NCBI GenBank assembly: GCA_037176885.1
Contig: JAWWNJ010000018.1
Location: 2,232,001 to 2,296,000, forward strand
Length of the DNA: 64,000 nucleotides
Reading direction: 5' to 3'
Source: Favolaschia claudopus
Taxonomy: Eukaryota; Basidiomycota; Agaricomycetes; Agaricales; Mycenaceae
Shown piece by piece: positions 44,395-55,493 of the stretch. The notes beneath the pieces are model-generated. The model searched no databases. It was not told the DNA's origin and was given only the letters and a program-made list of their open reading frames with translations. Both the position numbers and the translations under genes were made by a program. Numbering within the stretch: the stretch's first letter is position 1; the number at the start of each line of letters is the position of its first letter.

Positions 44395-44982
44395 ATAAGA
44401 TAGAGAGCGTGGGATCCCCGCACCTTACTTAAGCACGTTATGTAACGCTTATTAATCGTTCCCACGGACAAATCCCCAGTCGCACAAAAAATTTCGTGCT
44501 CTTTCCGGCCTGCGGAAGGGCTGACCTACAGACTTAGAAGACATTCTCGCTGTTTCGGCTCTGAAATTTTGGTTTTTGGTTTGAAAAGCACCTTCCACAC
44601 TGCAAGGAGGTTCTGTCACTCATTGCGCCGCAAAGGTTTGACAGGTCCCACCCTTAAGCGAGCTGCCGAAGCATGCCGAGATGACTATCATGTGGCTGTG
44701 CTGGCCAAATTTTCCTCCGAAATTTTTGAAAAGTGTCCCATTTGGTGAGAAAACCACATAGAAACACTCAGAAAAAAAGTGGTCTGAATTTTTTTGTGGG
44801 TCATATAGCAAGAGACCAAGGGACATTTTGGCAACTCTGCCCAATAGGAACCCTTCATTGAACCGGGCAAAATTCCCAATCCGGAACTTAGCATCGTGCT
44901 ATAAGCCCTCGACGTCGAGCGTGACAATGTCACAGTGTGATGCTGACATAAGGGTGCGGGGATCCCACGCTCTCTATCTTAT
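44395..44982. mobile_element. 588-bp element with ~33-bp inverted ends
   Basis: ATAAGATAGAGAGCGTGGGA and TCCCCGCACCTTA at the left are matched at the right by the complement, with one extra base. The interior is noncoding. GCTCC occurs near both ends, but the duplication is not clear. It directly precedes, and may have truncated, the recombinase remnant. Confidence 0.65.
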
Positions 44983-45240
44983 GCTCCGCTGTTCGTCACC
45001 TCCACGGGTGCACCCCTCTCGCGCTTCTTTGCTCTCTCCGCACTTGACAACTGCCTCCGGAGGGCTGGTATAGCTAGGGTGAGTTCACCGGCCACAGTTT
45101 CCGCCGTGGAGCTGCCTTCGCTGCTGCAGAGGCAGGGTACACTCAGGAGCAGATCAAGCTCCTGGGCCGCTGGAAGTCGAACGCGTGGAAGCTCTATGTT
45201 GACTGCCCACTCTCCATGCTACGTAAGTTGTCCACTCCAC
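44983..45240 (+). pseudogene. Crypton-like tyrosine recombinase C-terminal remnant
   Basis: The frame PLFVTSTGAPLSRFFALSAL then DNCLRRAGIAR breaks by one frame near 45078. It continues FTGHSFRRGAAFAAAEAG and IKLLGRWKSNAWKLYVDCP. The HxxR motif (GHSFRR), LGRW and the nucleophile tyrosine (KLY) mark the catalytic C-terminus of a tyrosine recombinase of the type carried by Crypton elements in basidiomycetes. The rest of the gene is missing upstream. Confidence 0.75.
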
Positions 45241-45369
45241 CTCTGCCTTCTATCGCTCACTTCCATCCTTCGCGGCCCCCCATTGCCCCTGCTACCCCTC
45301 CCCGTCTCTTCATCCGGATTCCAGCCCGTCCCGCGCCTCTCCACGGTACAACAAGCATGGATGTATTCT

Positions 45370-45555
45370 CTGGGACAAAAATCCTGAGACATATATCTGG
45401 GAGAATGTCTCCGGTCCAAGTCTCAGTCAGATCTGAGTCTGAGCTCTGAAACACACAAGTTGGGATATCAACTTGAGACAAAGTGGCAGGCACATCTCAA
45501 GCTTGAGACAAGTCTCAGGCACAATCTGAGACACCCAAGCCTCAGACATGATGCG
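45370..45555. repeat. Cluster of CTGAGACA/TGTCTCAG words
   Basis: At least eight CT(C/T)AGACA or TGAGACA-type words in both orientations occur in under 200 bp (for example CTTGAGACAAGTCTCAGG near 45500). The stretch can form many alternative small hairpins. Origin is unknown. Confidence 0.6.
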
Positions 45556-45641
45556 AGCACCTTTCTACTGTATTCCCCGTCCAACTCCTCATCAGTGTTA
45601 TCATGATGTATGCCAGTCCCGCCGTCCGCTAAAGACGACCA

Positions 45642-46699
45642 CTAGCTGAACTTTATAATGGGCCCGTTCCCTGTGCCGCCCATGCCACCAACCATACCCG
45701 ATCCCCCTGATCCTCCATGCCCACCTAGTTTGCGTGTGAGATGATTGAAGCTTTGAGCTACAATATACGTCCGCACCCGAAATGTTGCCCAAGCGAGCCG
45801 GAATCCCGTGGCGAAAACTGAGACGAGGACCTCCACCAACTCCACCCTTGCCCCCGACTTCATGGCCTGCACCTCCTGAGCCTCCATGCCCACCAGTTAT
45901 CTGGGCCCCTAACCAGATCAGCAGTGCATGGGGAGTCGAATGCTGCATCCTCACCGAAGGTTGACAGTTTAGATTGCTTTTCAACAATAAGAATCCAATG
46001 GCAAGAGTGAGACCGAAAATACGCTCACTTCAATGTCCTTTAGCTTTTTCATAATCTGGTCGACCCCCATAAGCTATCATGTTCGTTAGTAGCGAGAACT
46101 TGAAGGCGCAACCAAGACTTGATCTTCCTCTTACAGTGTTTTCCGTAATCATAGCCAAAAGATTGTTGTTATGCTTTTTGATCATGGCAGCGTTGTCCCT
46201 GCTATTGAAAAATTGTCCCAACCACTGTTCTTTGTGAGCTCCTCCTAGATCCTCCTGCATTCTGAGTAACTCTCTGCTTGTGTAAGTAACGTCCCATACA
46301 AAATAGCTATTGACATACCCTCTCAGTCGTTCACCAATAATTTCCTGGTTATCTGACTTCTGAATCACCTCTGTGAGATATTCGACGCGCGATGATAATT
46401 GGACAAGATTTTCCATGTTATCAGCAGTTTGCTGGCAGATAAGTAAGATCAGAACTGTAGCCAATCGTTAGCTACATGCACACCTGGACTTGCTCAGTAA
46501 GGGCTAGAACAGGCTCGATGACGCTATTCAACACCCCCAATATCGGGATGTGACTAGACACGGTTCCCAGAGCGCGTAGAGCCGCGGTTAGGACATTTGT
46601 TTCGGTTTGCGCTTTTTTCTTTCGCCCTTGATCCGGTGTTGAGTCTCGGGGCTTGCTGCGAGTAAGTTTTTTCAGGCCAAAACAGGAGAGAAAGACCAT
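45642..46699 (-). CDS. NLR-type helical domain protein with Gly-rich tail
   Basis: Exon 1 is 46699-46484 (MVFLSCFGLKKLTRSKPRDS, 72 codons). After a 52-bp intron exon 2 is 46431-46135 (99 codons). An amphipathic helical region runs across the junction (LGVLNSVIEPVLALTEQVQ, QTADNMENLVQLSSRVEYL). It matches, from memory, the domain that precedes NACHT in many basidiomycete NLR-like proteins. The later exons, below 45908, are Gly-rich blocks (GGHGGSGGAGHEVGG, GGMGGTGNGPIIKF). No NACHT/P-loop or WD/TPR repeats follow, so it is either a short adaptor form or a truncated gene. The splice between 46135 and 45908 is unresolved. Confidence 0.55.
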
Positions 46700-48182
46700 A
46701 GAGCTGAGGCAAGACGAGGACCTGAAGCAGTGGGGCACGAGAATGCCAACACGATGCCAACACGAGACTGTGCTGTCGGCCGAACGCTTGCCGAAAGCCC
46801 ATTTCGCCCAGATGGTGAGCAATTGCTAAGCAACACCCTATCTTCCGCGTAGCAATATGTTTGGACTGCGATACTCTCGAGTTCCAAAACACGTTCATTA
46901 GCGTTCTGGCAAACACCGGATATGTTCCCGCGCTGAGGAAACTCACTCTCGCCGCATGTTCAGTCCCTCAACCTTCGTAGTATACCATCGTAGCGACGAC
47001 GCTGTGCAACCGAGCACATACGCTTGACTTTTTCTCTCTTCAGTGGCCACCTGCTCAAGGGCTTCTGTCGATCTCCTTGCACTCAGAACAAATCGAACGT
47101 CGTCCTGCGCATTTGAAGGAAGCAGCCGAACGATAGCCAGCCGCATCAGATCCAAGGAAGAATTTGAGCGTCGATACGCTGGCATCCAAGGCAGATGACT
47201 TGCCCGATCGCCGTTGACGCCTTCCGGACGCTGTTGCAGAAGCACAACCTTACCTCAGCCTATTCCCACCTCATCCGCAATCTTCGCAATGGCTTTCCTC
47301 TCGGGCGCTTTCCCCCTCATCTCCACTATCATCATTCCTGCTCCAGAAGCCTCGATCGATTCCTGAGGCAAGCAATATTCGTTAGGGGCGGCGACCAGCC
47401 AAAAGCTGTCAACCCGATATGGAAGGGGGTACAGAGCACGTGCAGTTGATAGTGTGTCCGATAAATTATAATAAGATCGGACAGCTGAAAAATAACATTT
47501 CGAGGGCTTTATTTCGCCGGAAATAGCCTCAGATTGCCCAGGGTTTATGGCAACAAGACCTGACCAGCCCCCATATAAGGCAAGTGGCCGCTGTTGGCCG
47601 TTGTGTCGAACAGATGGGAGGTGTTGGTCGAAGCGAGTGTTGGGACCCCAGAGACGGTGGTGGCTTTGTTTGTCTTGCCTCACTTGATTTTCTCTTGCCT
47701 ATTTTGGCCTTCACAAGTCAATTCGGTAAGGGGAACGACAAGTATCGTTTCAATGATCGCGACGCACACACGCTGCTCTTACCACCCAGGAATGTCTTGC
47801 ATTAACACAGTAGGTAAGGTACAGACTGTCGTAGAAAGAAAGAACAAAGTACAATCTGTATATGACCGCGTAGACGGAATGAGAAAGTATGCATCTGGTA
47901 GGACCAGTACCAGACCAGCGATTAAAGTAAGGAGGGAAGGGGAGCGAGGGGTGAGGAGCACTGTATCAGGATCAGGAATTAGGTAGGAGAGGGAGGCCGA
48001 GATATTGAAAACTAATAAACGTAATAAAAGAAACACAGAAGGCAGTCAAGATATAACGAAACACAGAAAACAATGAAAAGAGTGAAGGGCTCACTGAGTA
48101 CGGTAGGGAGAGACCGAGGGAGTCCTGTAATATGAGGATATAATTTAGCCTTAAGCGGTTTGAGCTGGAGCTTGCACTACCT
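46700..48182. other. No gene recognised
   Basis: Minus-strand readings at 47245-46943 and 47683-47255 lack recognisable motifs. 47810-48130 is strongly purine-rich on the plus strand. Confidence 0.35.
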
Positions 48183-49560
48183 TCATTCCGCCACACTGAT
48201 TGCCATGCTCTTCACACCGTCAGAGTCCTCCCCTTCCACATTTGTTTTAAAATCGAAATCACGCTGGAGTTCAAAGAACTCGCAGAACTTGTTACAAACG
48301 TGGTCGTTCTGGAAACTCTCGAAACCCTTCCCAATGTTCCCGTCTGCAAAAAGCTGGCGGCTGTCGAGGGAACTGGAGGAAGCATCAATTTCTGCGGTGC
48401 TGCAAAAGTATGCAAGCTCACGGAGAGGACATGATCTGGGGATCGGTTAACAGACTCTCGCCACCTAAGCCAAGCCAATAAATTTCATTGTGATGTATAT
48501 GTCTCGAAAGACCTACCTTGGTAGTCAGACACAAACAGAGTACCGTGCGTCTTTATGAGTTGATAGTGCTGGCAGAATGCCAGAAACTCTGCCCGATGAC
48601 GATCCTCGGGGTTCTTGAGATCCAAAACTGCTGCAGACGCATTGTTGATGTACTTGCGGAAAGCCCCTTCTTTGCTTTGGTCAATCACCTCCTCGAGTAA
48701 ATACAGCGTAGGAACAGTAGAAGCCCCTGTAGATGAGGCTAGAGCACCATGCACAAATCTCATCCAGGGGAGGGTGAAAGGCAACTCTTTGTTATTCTCA
48801 CGGAGAAAGCGACGAGTGAAACCATAGACCGCCGAATGGAGTACGTGTGCCCAGAGGAGGCAGCGGAGCTCCATAGTCAGTGTCTTGCCCTTCAAAAACA
48901 CACACTCAGACTGAGAACACACCGTTAAAATGATAAATCATGCTCATACCTGGCGCTGAAAGTCGTGCGGCACATGCTGCACCAAACTCATACCACCGAC
49001 TTTCGCAGTGGACTTGTAATAGCTCTGCTTGGCACACACAGCATGACCCGACTCAGGGGCGAGACGGAATATTCCAGGTGATACAGACCCAAAAGACGCT
49101 ATCTTGAAAGCACCAATCATCTGGCGCCTCGAATCGGTGTGAAGGATGAGAGTGGCAGCTTGGGATGATGTGCATAGATTCTGCCAATCACCCGAGTCCA
49201 GATCGCGCAGTTCATCGAGGCTGGACATCAGCCTCATGGGATGTACGACAACGACCATCGAAACTTGACCCACTACACGATGTGAGTAATTGAATAGCTC
49301 AACACTACCGACTCACAAAATGCTCCTAGCTCAGATTTCGAGCTATAGGTCTGTCGCTTCACCAATCTCATCATGTCCTCTCTTGAAACCTCCGGTGAAC
49401 CAGGTGATTCAGGCAAAGGGCGTTTAGTGCTCGGGCGCGGCGGCGTAATGGGTCGTTTTGACTGTATCATTGACGAGGATGAGGATGAGGCACCCAATAG
49501 CACTGGGAACCTGTAGAAATTGGTGACTTCGACACCTCTAAGTTCACTCCGACAGAGCAA
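48183..49560 (-). CDS. Alpha-type protein kinase (MHCK/EF2K family)
   Basis: Five exons join by frame: 49560-49317, 49272-48950, 48910-48517, 48464-48422 and 48372-48183. Introns are 44, 39, 52 and 49 bp, giving 397 residues from the first Met. A Ser/Pro-rich N-terminus leads to the kinase core (LLWAHVLHSAVYGFTRRFL, MRFVHGALA). It has the hallmark YLLEEVIDQSKEGAFRKYIN, then HYQLIKTHGTLFVSDYQG, LTDPQIM, GNIGKGFESF, and the structural zinc ligands HVCNKFC. All belong to alpha-kinases. A Cys-rich reading (NLCLLCRSEL) extends upstream without an ATG, so an upstream first exon is likely missing from this model. The frame is clean, suggesting a functional host gene. The plus ORF at 48160-48450 is antisense to its last exons. 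Confidence 0.8.
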
Positions 49561-49915
49561 GCACAGGTTGTGATTCTCGAAAGAGTAAGTAATAGTTAGA
49601 GGTAAAAGTAGAAGTGGCGTGAAATAGAAGAGCTACTTACGCGTTTTATATGAGTCCGTGTGATTAGCTAAGAGAGCGGTATTAACGGAGTCCAAATAAG
49701 TAACTACGACGCGTCAACTACGCGTCCGCGCCCTCAACACTCTCCCCCATGAGTTGGGCAAATCCAACTCGATTCTTCGTCCAAGAAGTGCGCAGCAGAG
49801 GCGCGGACAAGCGGGTGTTGGTACAGCGACAGCCAATTATGTCGCGCAGCGAATTGAAGACCAGCGGGAGCAGCAGCAAGCAGTATTGTATACGCGGGAG
49901 TGAACCATCGACACC

Positions 49916-50668
49916 TCAAACCTCGGCGTGGTATGTGGAGTAGTCGTAGGGAGTGGGATAATAGCCACCAATGTGAAGTCCTCCCATGGGCGCTTCCAGT
50001 GTCGTGTGGAGTTGGCTGAGCACGTCCGACTGACCTTCGAGGAACGGAGTCGAAGTAGCGGCGACGGCCGACGACGAATGCGGGAACAGGGCCGTCGCGG
50101 GTGCGGGTGCTGCTGCGTGTCCTGCCAAATAATTGGGATACGAGGAAGTAGCGAGATTATTGCCGCTGGAGGGGCTCATTGTGGACGCTGTTGACGGAGT
50201 CGAGAATGACAATGCTCCACTGAGCGACGAGCTTCCCTGCGACGGTGGTGCGAACGACGAGTGATGGTGGTGATTATGAAATGATGATGGTGCGTGCATA
50301 CTCGCGTCTAATCCGTTGTATCGATTGGGCTGCTGCTGCGGTGCAAACTGCTGTCGGGGCTGCGAACGCGGTGCTGTCGGCGGCGCGTGTGCCCGGCCAT
50401 GGCCGCGGAAACCTCCCCTTGGTGATCCAAAACCTCGACCGCGCAACTCACGCGTCGGCAATCCAACTCCGGCACCATTTCCCGCACGGTTTGGCGAATA
50501 CACCTTTTCTTCTGGACATTTGACAGCAACCGTCAACGGGGCCGCATTCGATTTAGACCCTGGGGTCATTGCTACTGGAAGATTGGATAATTTTAATCCT
50601 TCCTCCTGCGCTCGGCACCTATACTGCCCACATAACCCCAGTAATAAGTAGGGTAATACATAGCTCAT
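49916..50668 (-). CDS. Disordered RGG/His-rich protein, unknown
   Basis: The 250-residue frame has an RGG-like segment (RELRGRGFGSPRGGFRGHGR, possibly RNA-binding), a Gln-rich stretch, a poly-His cluster (SFHNHHHHSSF), Ser/Ala-rich low-complexity sequence and a Tyr-rich end (YYPTPYDYSTYHAE). The N-terminus (MSYVLPYLLLGLCGQYRCRA) may be an exon boundary artefact. Low-complexity ORFs can be fortuitous, so this is tentative. It lies about 350 bp upstream of the alpha-kinase on the same strand and could supply its missing N-terminus. Confidence 0.4.
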   Translation of the reverse strand: MSYVLPYLLLGLCGQYRCRAQEEGLKLSNLPVAMTPGSKSNAAPLTVAVKCPEEKVYSPNRAGNGAGVGLPTRELRGRGFGSPRGGFRGHGRAHAPPTAPRSQPRQQFAPQQQPNRYNGLDASMHAPSSFHNHHHHSSFAPPSQGSSSLSGALSFSTPSTASTMSPSSGNNLATSSYPNYLAGHAAAPAPATALFPHSSSAVAATSTPFLEGQSDVLSQLHTTLEAPMGGLHIGGYYPTPYDYSTYHAEV

Positions 50669-50933
50669 CTACAACACTAATTAGTGGCCGAAACCGTAGC
50701 GCAGGGCTCCTGTCGATATCTTTCGGAGATCTTTTCAATAACTTTCAGCAAATATATATGTTGAGGAGAAGTACAGCTCAGCTCAATAACTCTGCATATC
50801 TTTCATTAACTTTCAATAACTTTGGCACTTGTAGATGTTCTGCAGGCATCTACTGCCCAAAAAGGAAATGTATTTCTAAAATACCGGTAAAATAGTCGTA
50901 AAATACATGGAAAATCAGCGAAAAATATAGCGT

Positions 50934-52262
50934 CTATGGGGGGTGCCAAAAAAGGAAGTACGAGCCGGGGGAGGGAGGGGGGAGGGTGATGCTACTGTAC
51001 ATGTCCACTGGGCTCGCCCCCAGCTGGTGGTGGAGGGAGCACATTGTTCTCGGTGGGGGGTTGGTGGAGAGAAGCAGGACGAAAGCCGGGGGGGCCCTCT
51101 TTCTTGCTTCCATGAAGCGCCACACGTCCAGTTCATGTTGAACCCACGGAATGGCCAGCCATCGGAAGATGAGTCTGAGAATTGCGTTACTATTTTTCTC
51201 AAAGATAGTTGAAGAAAGTTTACTGTTGTAGCGGATCCAAGATGTCCAGCAGAATATGGTCGTTCTCGTCGGGATTAGTGCCCGGATTGAAACACGTCTC
51301 AAAGGCTACACAGAAGTTCCGCCTTCAGCACAGACCATGTAGCCTCTGGTTTGACATTCATGGCCTTCTTGTTCACCCAACGGTGCTGCATACTCCCAAC
51401 AAGTGTTACGTGAAGACGCTGGCGAGTGGCGGTTTGGCAGTTTGCTATGCCAAAGTTCTCTGGTCCAAGGTCGCTCTGTGATATCATTGGGATTCCTAAA
51501 CATGAGCTGTGTGTGAGCGATATTCAGTTTTCAGACAGCCAACACACCGCCAATCTCTCTACACGCATCAATAAAGTAGCTTGTTACGAGCTTGGAATTG
51601 CGATTGCTCCACCATATTTTTATCCACGCAATACGTCCCGTAAAAGGGTCCATTCCCAAATGAAGCCAAAGCCCAAAACGTTTCCACTTATCATGTTGGT
51701 CGAAACATAGGACATCCATCACCCCTGCAGACCAGAATCGCTTGCGGACAAACCGCTTGGCCTTGCGACGGGCAATGCCCTCGCTGTCATGCTCTCTGAG
51801 GTACCTCAATAGAACCATCCTAGAATGCATGAGCCTCATTTCTTACATTAAGAGATAAACCTACTCTGATATTCTAACGCCATACAAAACTCGTAATTTC
51901 GCTACCATGTCGCGAGCGCCGAGATTGGGAAATTTCTGACGGAGGTTGTTGTACATGGGCTCTATGTCTTCCCATGTCACAGCTTGCTTGACTGTGCTAT
52001 CAACCGACTTGACTGTCAGGTGTGTGTTTGTCTGAAAGAGAAGCGACTTGCCTCAGCAGCTGGATCTGCTTGCGTCGTCGTTTCACCGTAGATGTACTAT
52101 AGTTGCGTGAGCTACATAAACGGCCAGCATGCGGGGCGGGGAGCACCTCAAGCCATAGACATTCTTATTGAAGTGGTCCATACACTCTCTAGCAATTTTG
52201 CCATCTGAATAACCCAGTGCGAAATATTTTCTGATCAGCGGCATAAGCTCATCCTCTGTCAA
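50934..52262 (-). CDS. Integrase-core (RNase H-fold) gene, dispersed fungal family
   Basis: Read from 52262: LTEDELMPLIRKYFALGYSD then KIARECMDHFNKNVYGL, WEDIEPMYNNLRQKFPNLGA and MVAKLRVLYGVRISE. The exon after an intron at ~51850 holds FWSAGVMDVLCFDQHDKWKR, FGLWLHLGMDPFTGRIAWIK and VTSYFIDACREIGG. A 52-bp intron leads to SQSDLGPENFGIAN, MQHRWVNKKAMNVKPEATWS and FETCFNPGTNPDENDHILL, and a final piece reads FRWLAIPWVQHELDVWRFM. From memory this is the fungal integrase-core family that is repeated in basidiomycete genomes and lacks LTRs. D in FDQHDKW and D in QSDLGPEN are candidate metal ligands. Some frame changes between 52030 and 51990 are not resolved. Confidence 0.6.
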
Positions 52263-52360
52263 TCTACGGCTAAGTGCTTCCAGCCGTTATAGTAAGTAAT
52301 ACCTGCTTGCTCGTCATTACCACTATAACGGCTGGTATCGAGCCTACATAGCCCTCGGTA

Positions 52361-53196
52361 CTGTACTATTTCGACCATAACTTCAGCCGCTGTGACCTGT
52401 GACCACTTACAGCAATTCCTGTAAATAATGGCAATCACCAAATTTTTTCGCGGTCTCTTCCTCTTTCTGAAAGGAAGTAGCAATTATATACAGATTCTGA
52501 AGCTTTGCATGGCGTCGCCCCCGCGCGGCTCTCGCTTCTGCGACTTTTCCTTCGTCTTACCTTGCAATTGACTGTTCTTCATGAAAAGAAGACCAAAATC
52601 GACAGCTCACAATCACTGGCATGACACCAACGCATCACCGCTTCGTAATTTGGGCTCAGAGTTGCGCCCCTTCGCATTTTGGCCGTCTGCCAAACAGCGT
52701 AAGGTAGCACCTTTCCCCTTCAATCATTTAGCATGCGCGGGCAGGCGCCGCTATCCACCAGTGATCACGTTTACTCTTACTCTGCCATACTTTTCCTGTC
52801 GTCTGTATCATCTCTACCTCCCTTCAGACGTCGTGACACGCGGCGGCATCGTCTGTACACCTTTGTAACTGATACAAACATACAATGCACTTGATAATGT
52901 ATCAAAATACCTTTCAAAATTGCTTGAAAGCAAGGCAAGAACAATCCCAACGGTCTCAGATGCTCTCCGTACCTCGCTGTAACGCCAAAAACACGAGAAG
53001 GAGTGTTGCAAGCCCGAATTTCCTTTTTGGGAAAGTGCGCGAAAAATTTTGGTGATTGCCATTATTTACCGGAATTGCTGTAACTCCACTTTTTCACTGA
53101 TTCAAATTGCGTTTTCCGGGCTGTTTAATTTGATGGGAAAACGGGCCAAAACTGCCCTGTGACCTGGGACATGAAGTTGTGGTCGAAATAGTACAG
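52361..53196. mobile_element. 836-bp mariner-type element, CTGTACTATTTCGACC ends
   Basis: Perfect 16-bp inverted ends with TA on both sides (52359-52360, 53197-53198), the same ends as 31731-31963. The left arm has CTGTGACCTGTGACC and the right CTGTGACCTGGGAC. A second pair of inverted words (CCTGTAAATAATGGCAATCA near 52420, complement near 53060) lies deeper. No ORF with transposase motifs, so it is a longer non-autonomous relative. Confidence 0.8.
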
Positions 53197-53277
53197 TAGA
53201 GCCAAAAAGCTATGGGATATGACAGATTTATGGCTTATCCCAGCCAAAAACCGGTCAAAAACCCCCAAAAATGTAGT

Positions 53278-53650
53278 GCGTTCGGATCATCCCGCCAGCA
53301 GGATCAGGTTGCAGGAAGCAGGATCTGCAACCCGGGTAAGGCCTTCCCGGGCACAACCCGGGCATGTCCGCGGCTTGGTGAATGACGGCATACGTGGGAT
53401 CTCGAGTACAGAAACACTGTCTTTGAGTAGCTTTGAGTCCCCGAACGCGTTGGGATGTTGAGTCATAAAGGCACAAGTTTTTAATGATGTATTTTTGCAT
53501 ATGACGCGTCGAATTCGAAGACGCGAAAAGAGGTGAAATAAGGAAAATGTTGATGGGTCACGGTACCTTTCCATCAGGCGGACCGTTGCCCCGATCAGCC
53601 ATCATCCTGCATCATCCTGCTTCTTGCTGCTGTCAGGACGATCCGAACGC
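53278..53650. mobile_element. 373-bp MITE, GCGTTCGGATC ends
   Basis: GCGTTCGGATCATCCCGCC and CAGGAAGCAGGAT at 53278-53325 are matched by inverted sequence ending GATCCGAACGC at 53650. A short direct repeat, AGCTATGGG(A/T)TATGACAG, flanks it at 53208 and 53667, too far out to be a target duplication. Confidence 0.65.
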
Positions 53651-53694
53651 AATCTTGGGTTATGGGAGCTATGGGTTATGACAGCTTTGACTGT

Positions 53695-53748
53695 ATTTTA
53701 CATGTATGTATATAGAGTAGTACACCTCATTACTAAGCATTTGTTTGG
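53695..53748 (+). repeat. ATTTTACATGTAT repeat, copy 2
   Basis: Direct relative of 44080-44135 with a few inserted bases. Confidence 0.5.
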
Positions 53749-54309
53749 GTACATAAAAACTCGAAAAGCCTCCTACGTATGTACGCTCTAGCGCGCGAGC
53801 AACATCTTTCTCACGAGTGACGTGAGCCGATATTATTTCCGAGTCAGTGTAAGATGGTGTGCCTTATCTATTGAGGCAAAAAGTCTGCAGCTTCTGGAGA
53901 AGGTTCAACTGAAATTTTTGCGCCGAATGCTCGGAATTGGCTCGCGCTCGAAGGCCGTTCTCTTTTCCGAAACGGGGATTTGGCCGATTCGTTACCGCCG
54001 CATCTATCTTGCCCTGTGCTACTGGGTTCAGTTAGATGAAGATCGACCGGCATGGAATGCGCTGCAAGAATCTATCGTCAGCGCAATATCTCTTGGATAA
54101 ATGATTTGCGAATTGTCCTTTCAAAATTGTACATCCCCGTGACACTGGATATCTCTGGTCCTTTGGAGGTTGCTGCAGTGAAAGAAGCCATGAATCAGGT
54201 CAAGCTCTCGATGGAGGCGTGGATTGACCATGAAATCTCGAATTCCTCCCGAACAAAAGTAGGCAGGCTTGAAATGGACAAGGAAGGACACGGAAAAATT
54301 GGTCAAAAA

Positions 54310-54840
54310 TAGGGCCTTGTTTTTAATTCCCGGACCATTAATAAACGGTTTTTAAATTGGGTTTCCAAACAGGCCGTTTATAAACCTGTTTATAAACCGA
54401 ACCCTAAAATTTCGCAAAATCAAGGTTTTCAACGCGGACTTTTGCCAAAATCTCCTCAGGGCTCCGCAATTAACACTCTACCAACACTCTACCATGAATC
54501 CGAAGGGTTTCAACTGTCAATTCAGAGCAGGCTACCGTATTGTTCCAAATTAGGAAACCATCTACCCCGAATATTAATTCTTGCAGACGATCCATGAGCA
54601 AATGGGTGCATGAATTAGCAATAGGAAGAGTATGATCTCCCCCCTTGAATATCATCACCCAGTTAGTCTCCTTTACTTCCTCAAAATGAGCAGAGTTTCT
54701 CCCACCTTACGTCAGCTAGAAGAATTAAAAACCGATGAAACTGGCCGAGCGTTCAAAAAACCGGTTTATAAACACTGGACCGGTTTATAAACCAGTGTTT
54801 ATAAACCGGTTTACAAACTGGATCAAAAAACAATGCCCTA
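54310..54840. mobile_element. hAT-type MITE with 8-bp duplication
   Basis: 531 bp with inverted ends TAGGGC(C/A)TTGTTTTT. A perfect 8-bp duplication GTCAAAAA lies at 54302-54309 and 54841-54848. Subterminal GGTTTATAAAC words are clustered at both sides (54378-54400 and 54763-54812), as for hAT transposase binding sites. No ORF. It lies inside the LINE ORF2 remnant. Confidence 0.9.
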
Positions 54841-54849
54841 GTCAAAAAA

Positions 54850-55012
54850 TCCTTGGACTTTCGACACTAGTACTACCTGCTCGTCAAAACACCTGGGCAT
54901 CGACTTGCCCTCACGCGCATTGTACGGGAAAGCTGATTCAAAAGTCGTTGGATTTTCGACACTACCTGCGCGTCAAGACAGGTACCTAAACATCGACTGG
55001 CCCTCACGCGCC
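54850..55012 (+). repeat. ~90-bp imperfect tandem duplication
   Basis: TTGGA(C/T)TTTCGACACTA, then ACCTGC(T/G)CGTCAA and CATCGACT(T/G)GCCCTCACGC, occur twice (from 54853 and from 54947) inside the LINE remnant. Confidence 0.7.
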
Positions 55013-55493
55013 TTCTAGTCACAGTATCGCTGTGGAACGCCGCAGGTGGAAAGAACGATATTGTCCCAACTCCAAGGGAATGGCGCAAATGTCGACTTTG
55101 CCTCGACGCCGTGGAGGATCGCGAAGCTCACGCGATGTTCATTTGTCCTCATCCGGACCTCATGCAAGTTCGAGAGGAATTTCTGACCGGATTGTACGCG
55201 ACCGTACCGGATTTTCAGAACGCTTTTACCGACATCATGAACTTCTACGGCGCCGTCCTTGCGAAAAGGGAAGTCACACCGATTCTGGCGAAATTGGCCT
55301 TCAAAACCCTTCAAATTTACGACGCAGTGCCTATGCTGCTGGTTTATCCGCCACCGACGTCGACTGCGTAGGGTCGCAACTTACCACCCTAAAGTCATTG
55401 GGCTCGCTTTGGCGAGTGGTGTGCCTGCGTCGGCAAAGGGAAAGACGTTCAATTGCGTCAGGTTACTGGTGGATACTGGGGATTTATACCTGG

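Larger units (their letters stand above)
53834..55371 (+). pseudogene. LINE ORF2 C-terminal remnant, split by a hAT MITE
   Basis: The first piece (53834-54308) reads LQLLEKVQLKFLRRMLGIGS, AVLFSETGIWPIRYRRIYLA, SWINDLRIVLSKL. VQxxFLRRMLG..RS..AxLF.ETG is the region downstream of the RT in Tad1/CRE-type LINEs. After a 531-bp insertion the second piece (54849-55371) ends with a Cys/His motif CRLCLDAVEDREAHAMFIC, the ORF2 C-terminal zinc knuckle. The RT and endonuclease are absent. It is the complementary half of what the ORF1-only LINE lacks, but there is no evidence that they are the same family. Confidence 0.7.

Noticed and set aside
44395..44982. GCTCC as a 5-bp target duplication of this element
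   Set aside because: On the left the word lies about 12 bases outside the inverted end while on the right it is adjacent, so it does not fit one insertion.
48160..48450. Plus-strand reading KELAELVTNVVVLETLETLP as a gene
   Set aside because: It is the complement of the final alpha-kinase exons, whose minus-strand reading has diagnostic motifs.
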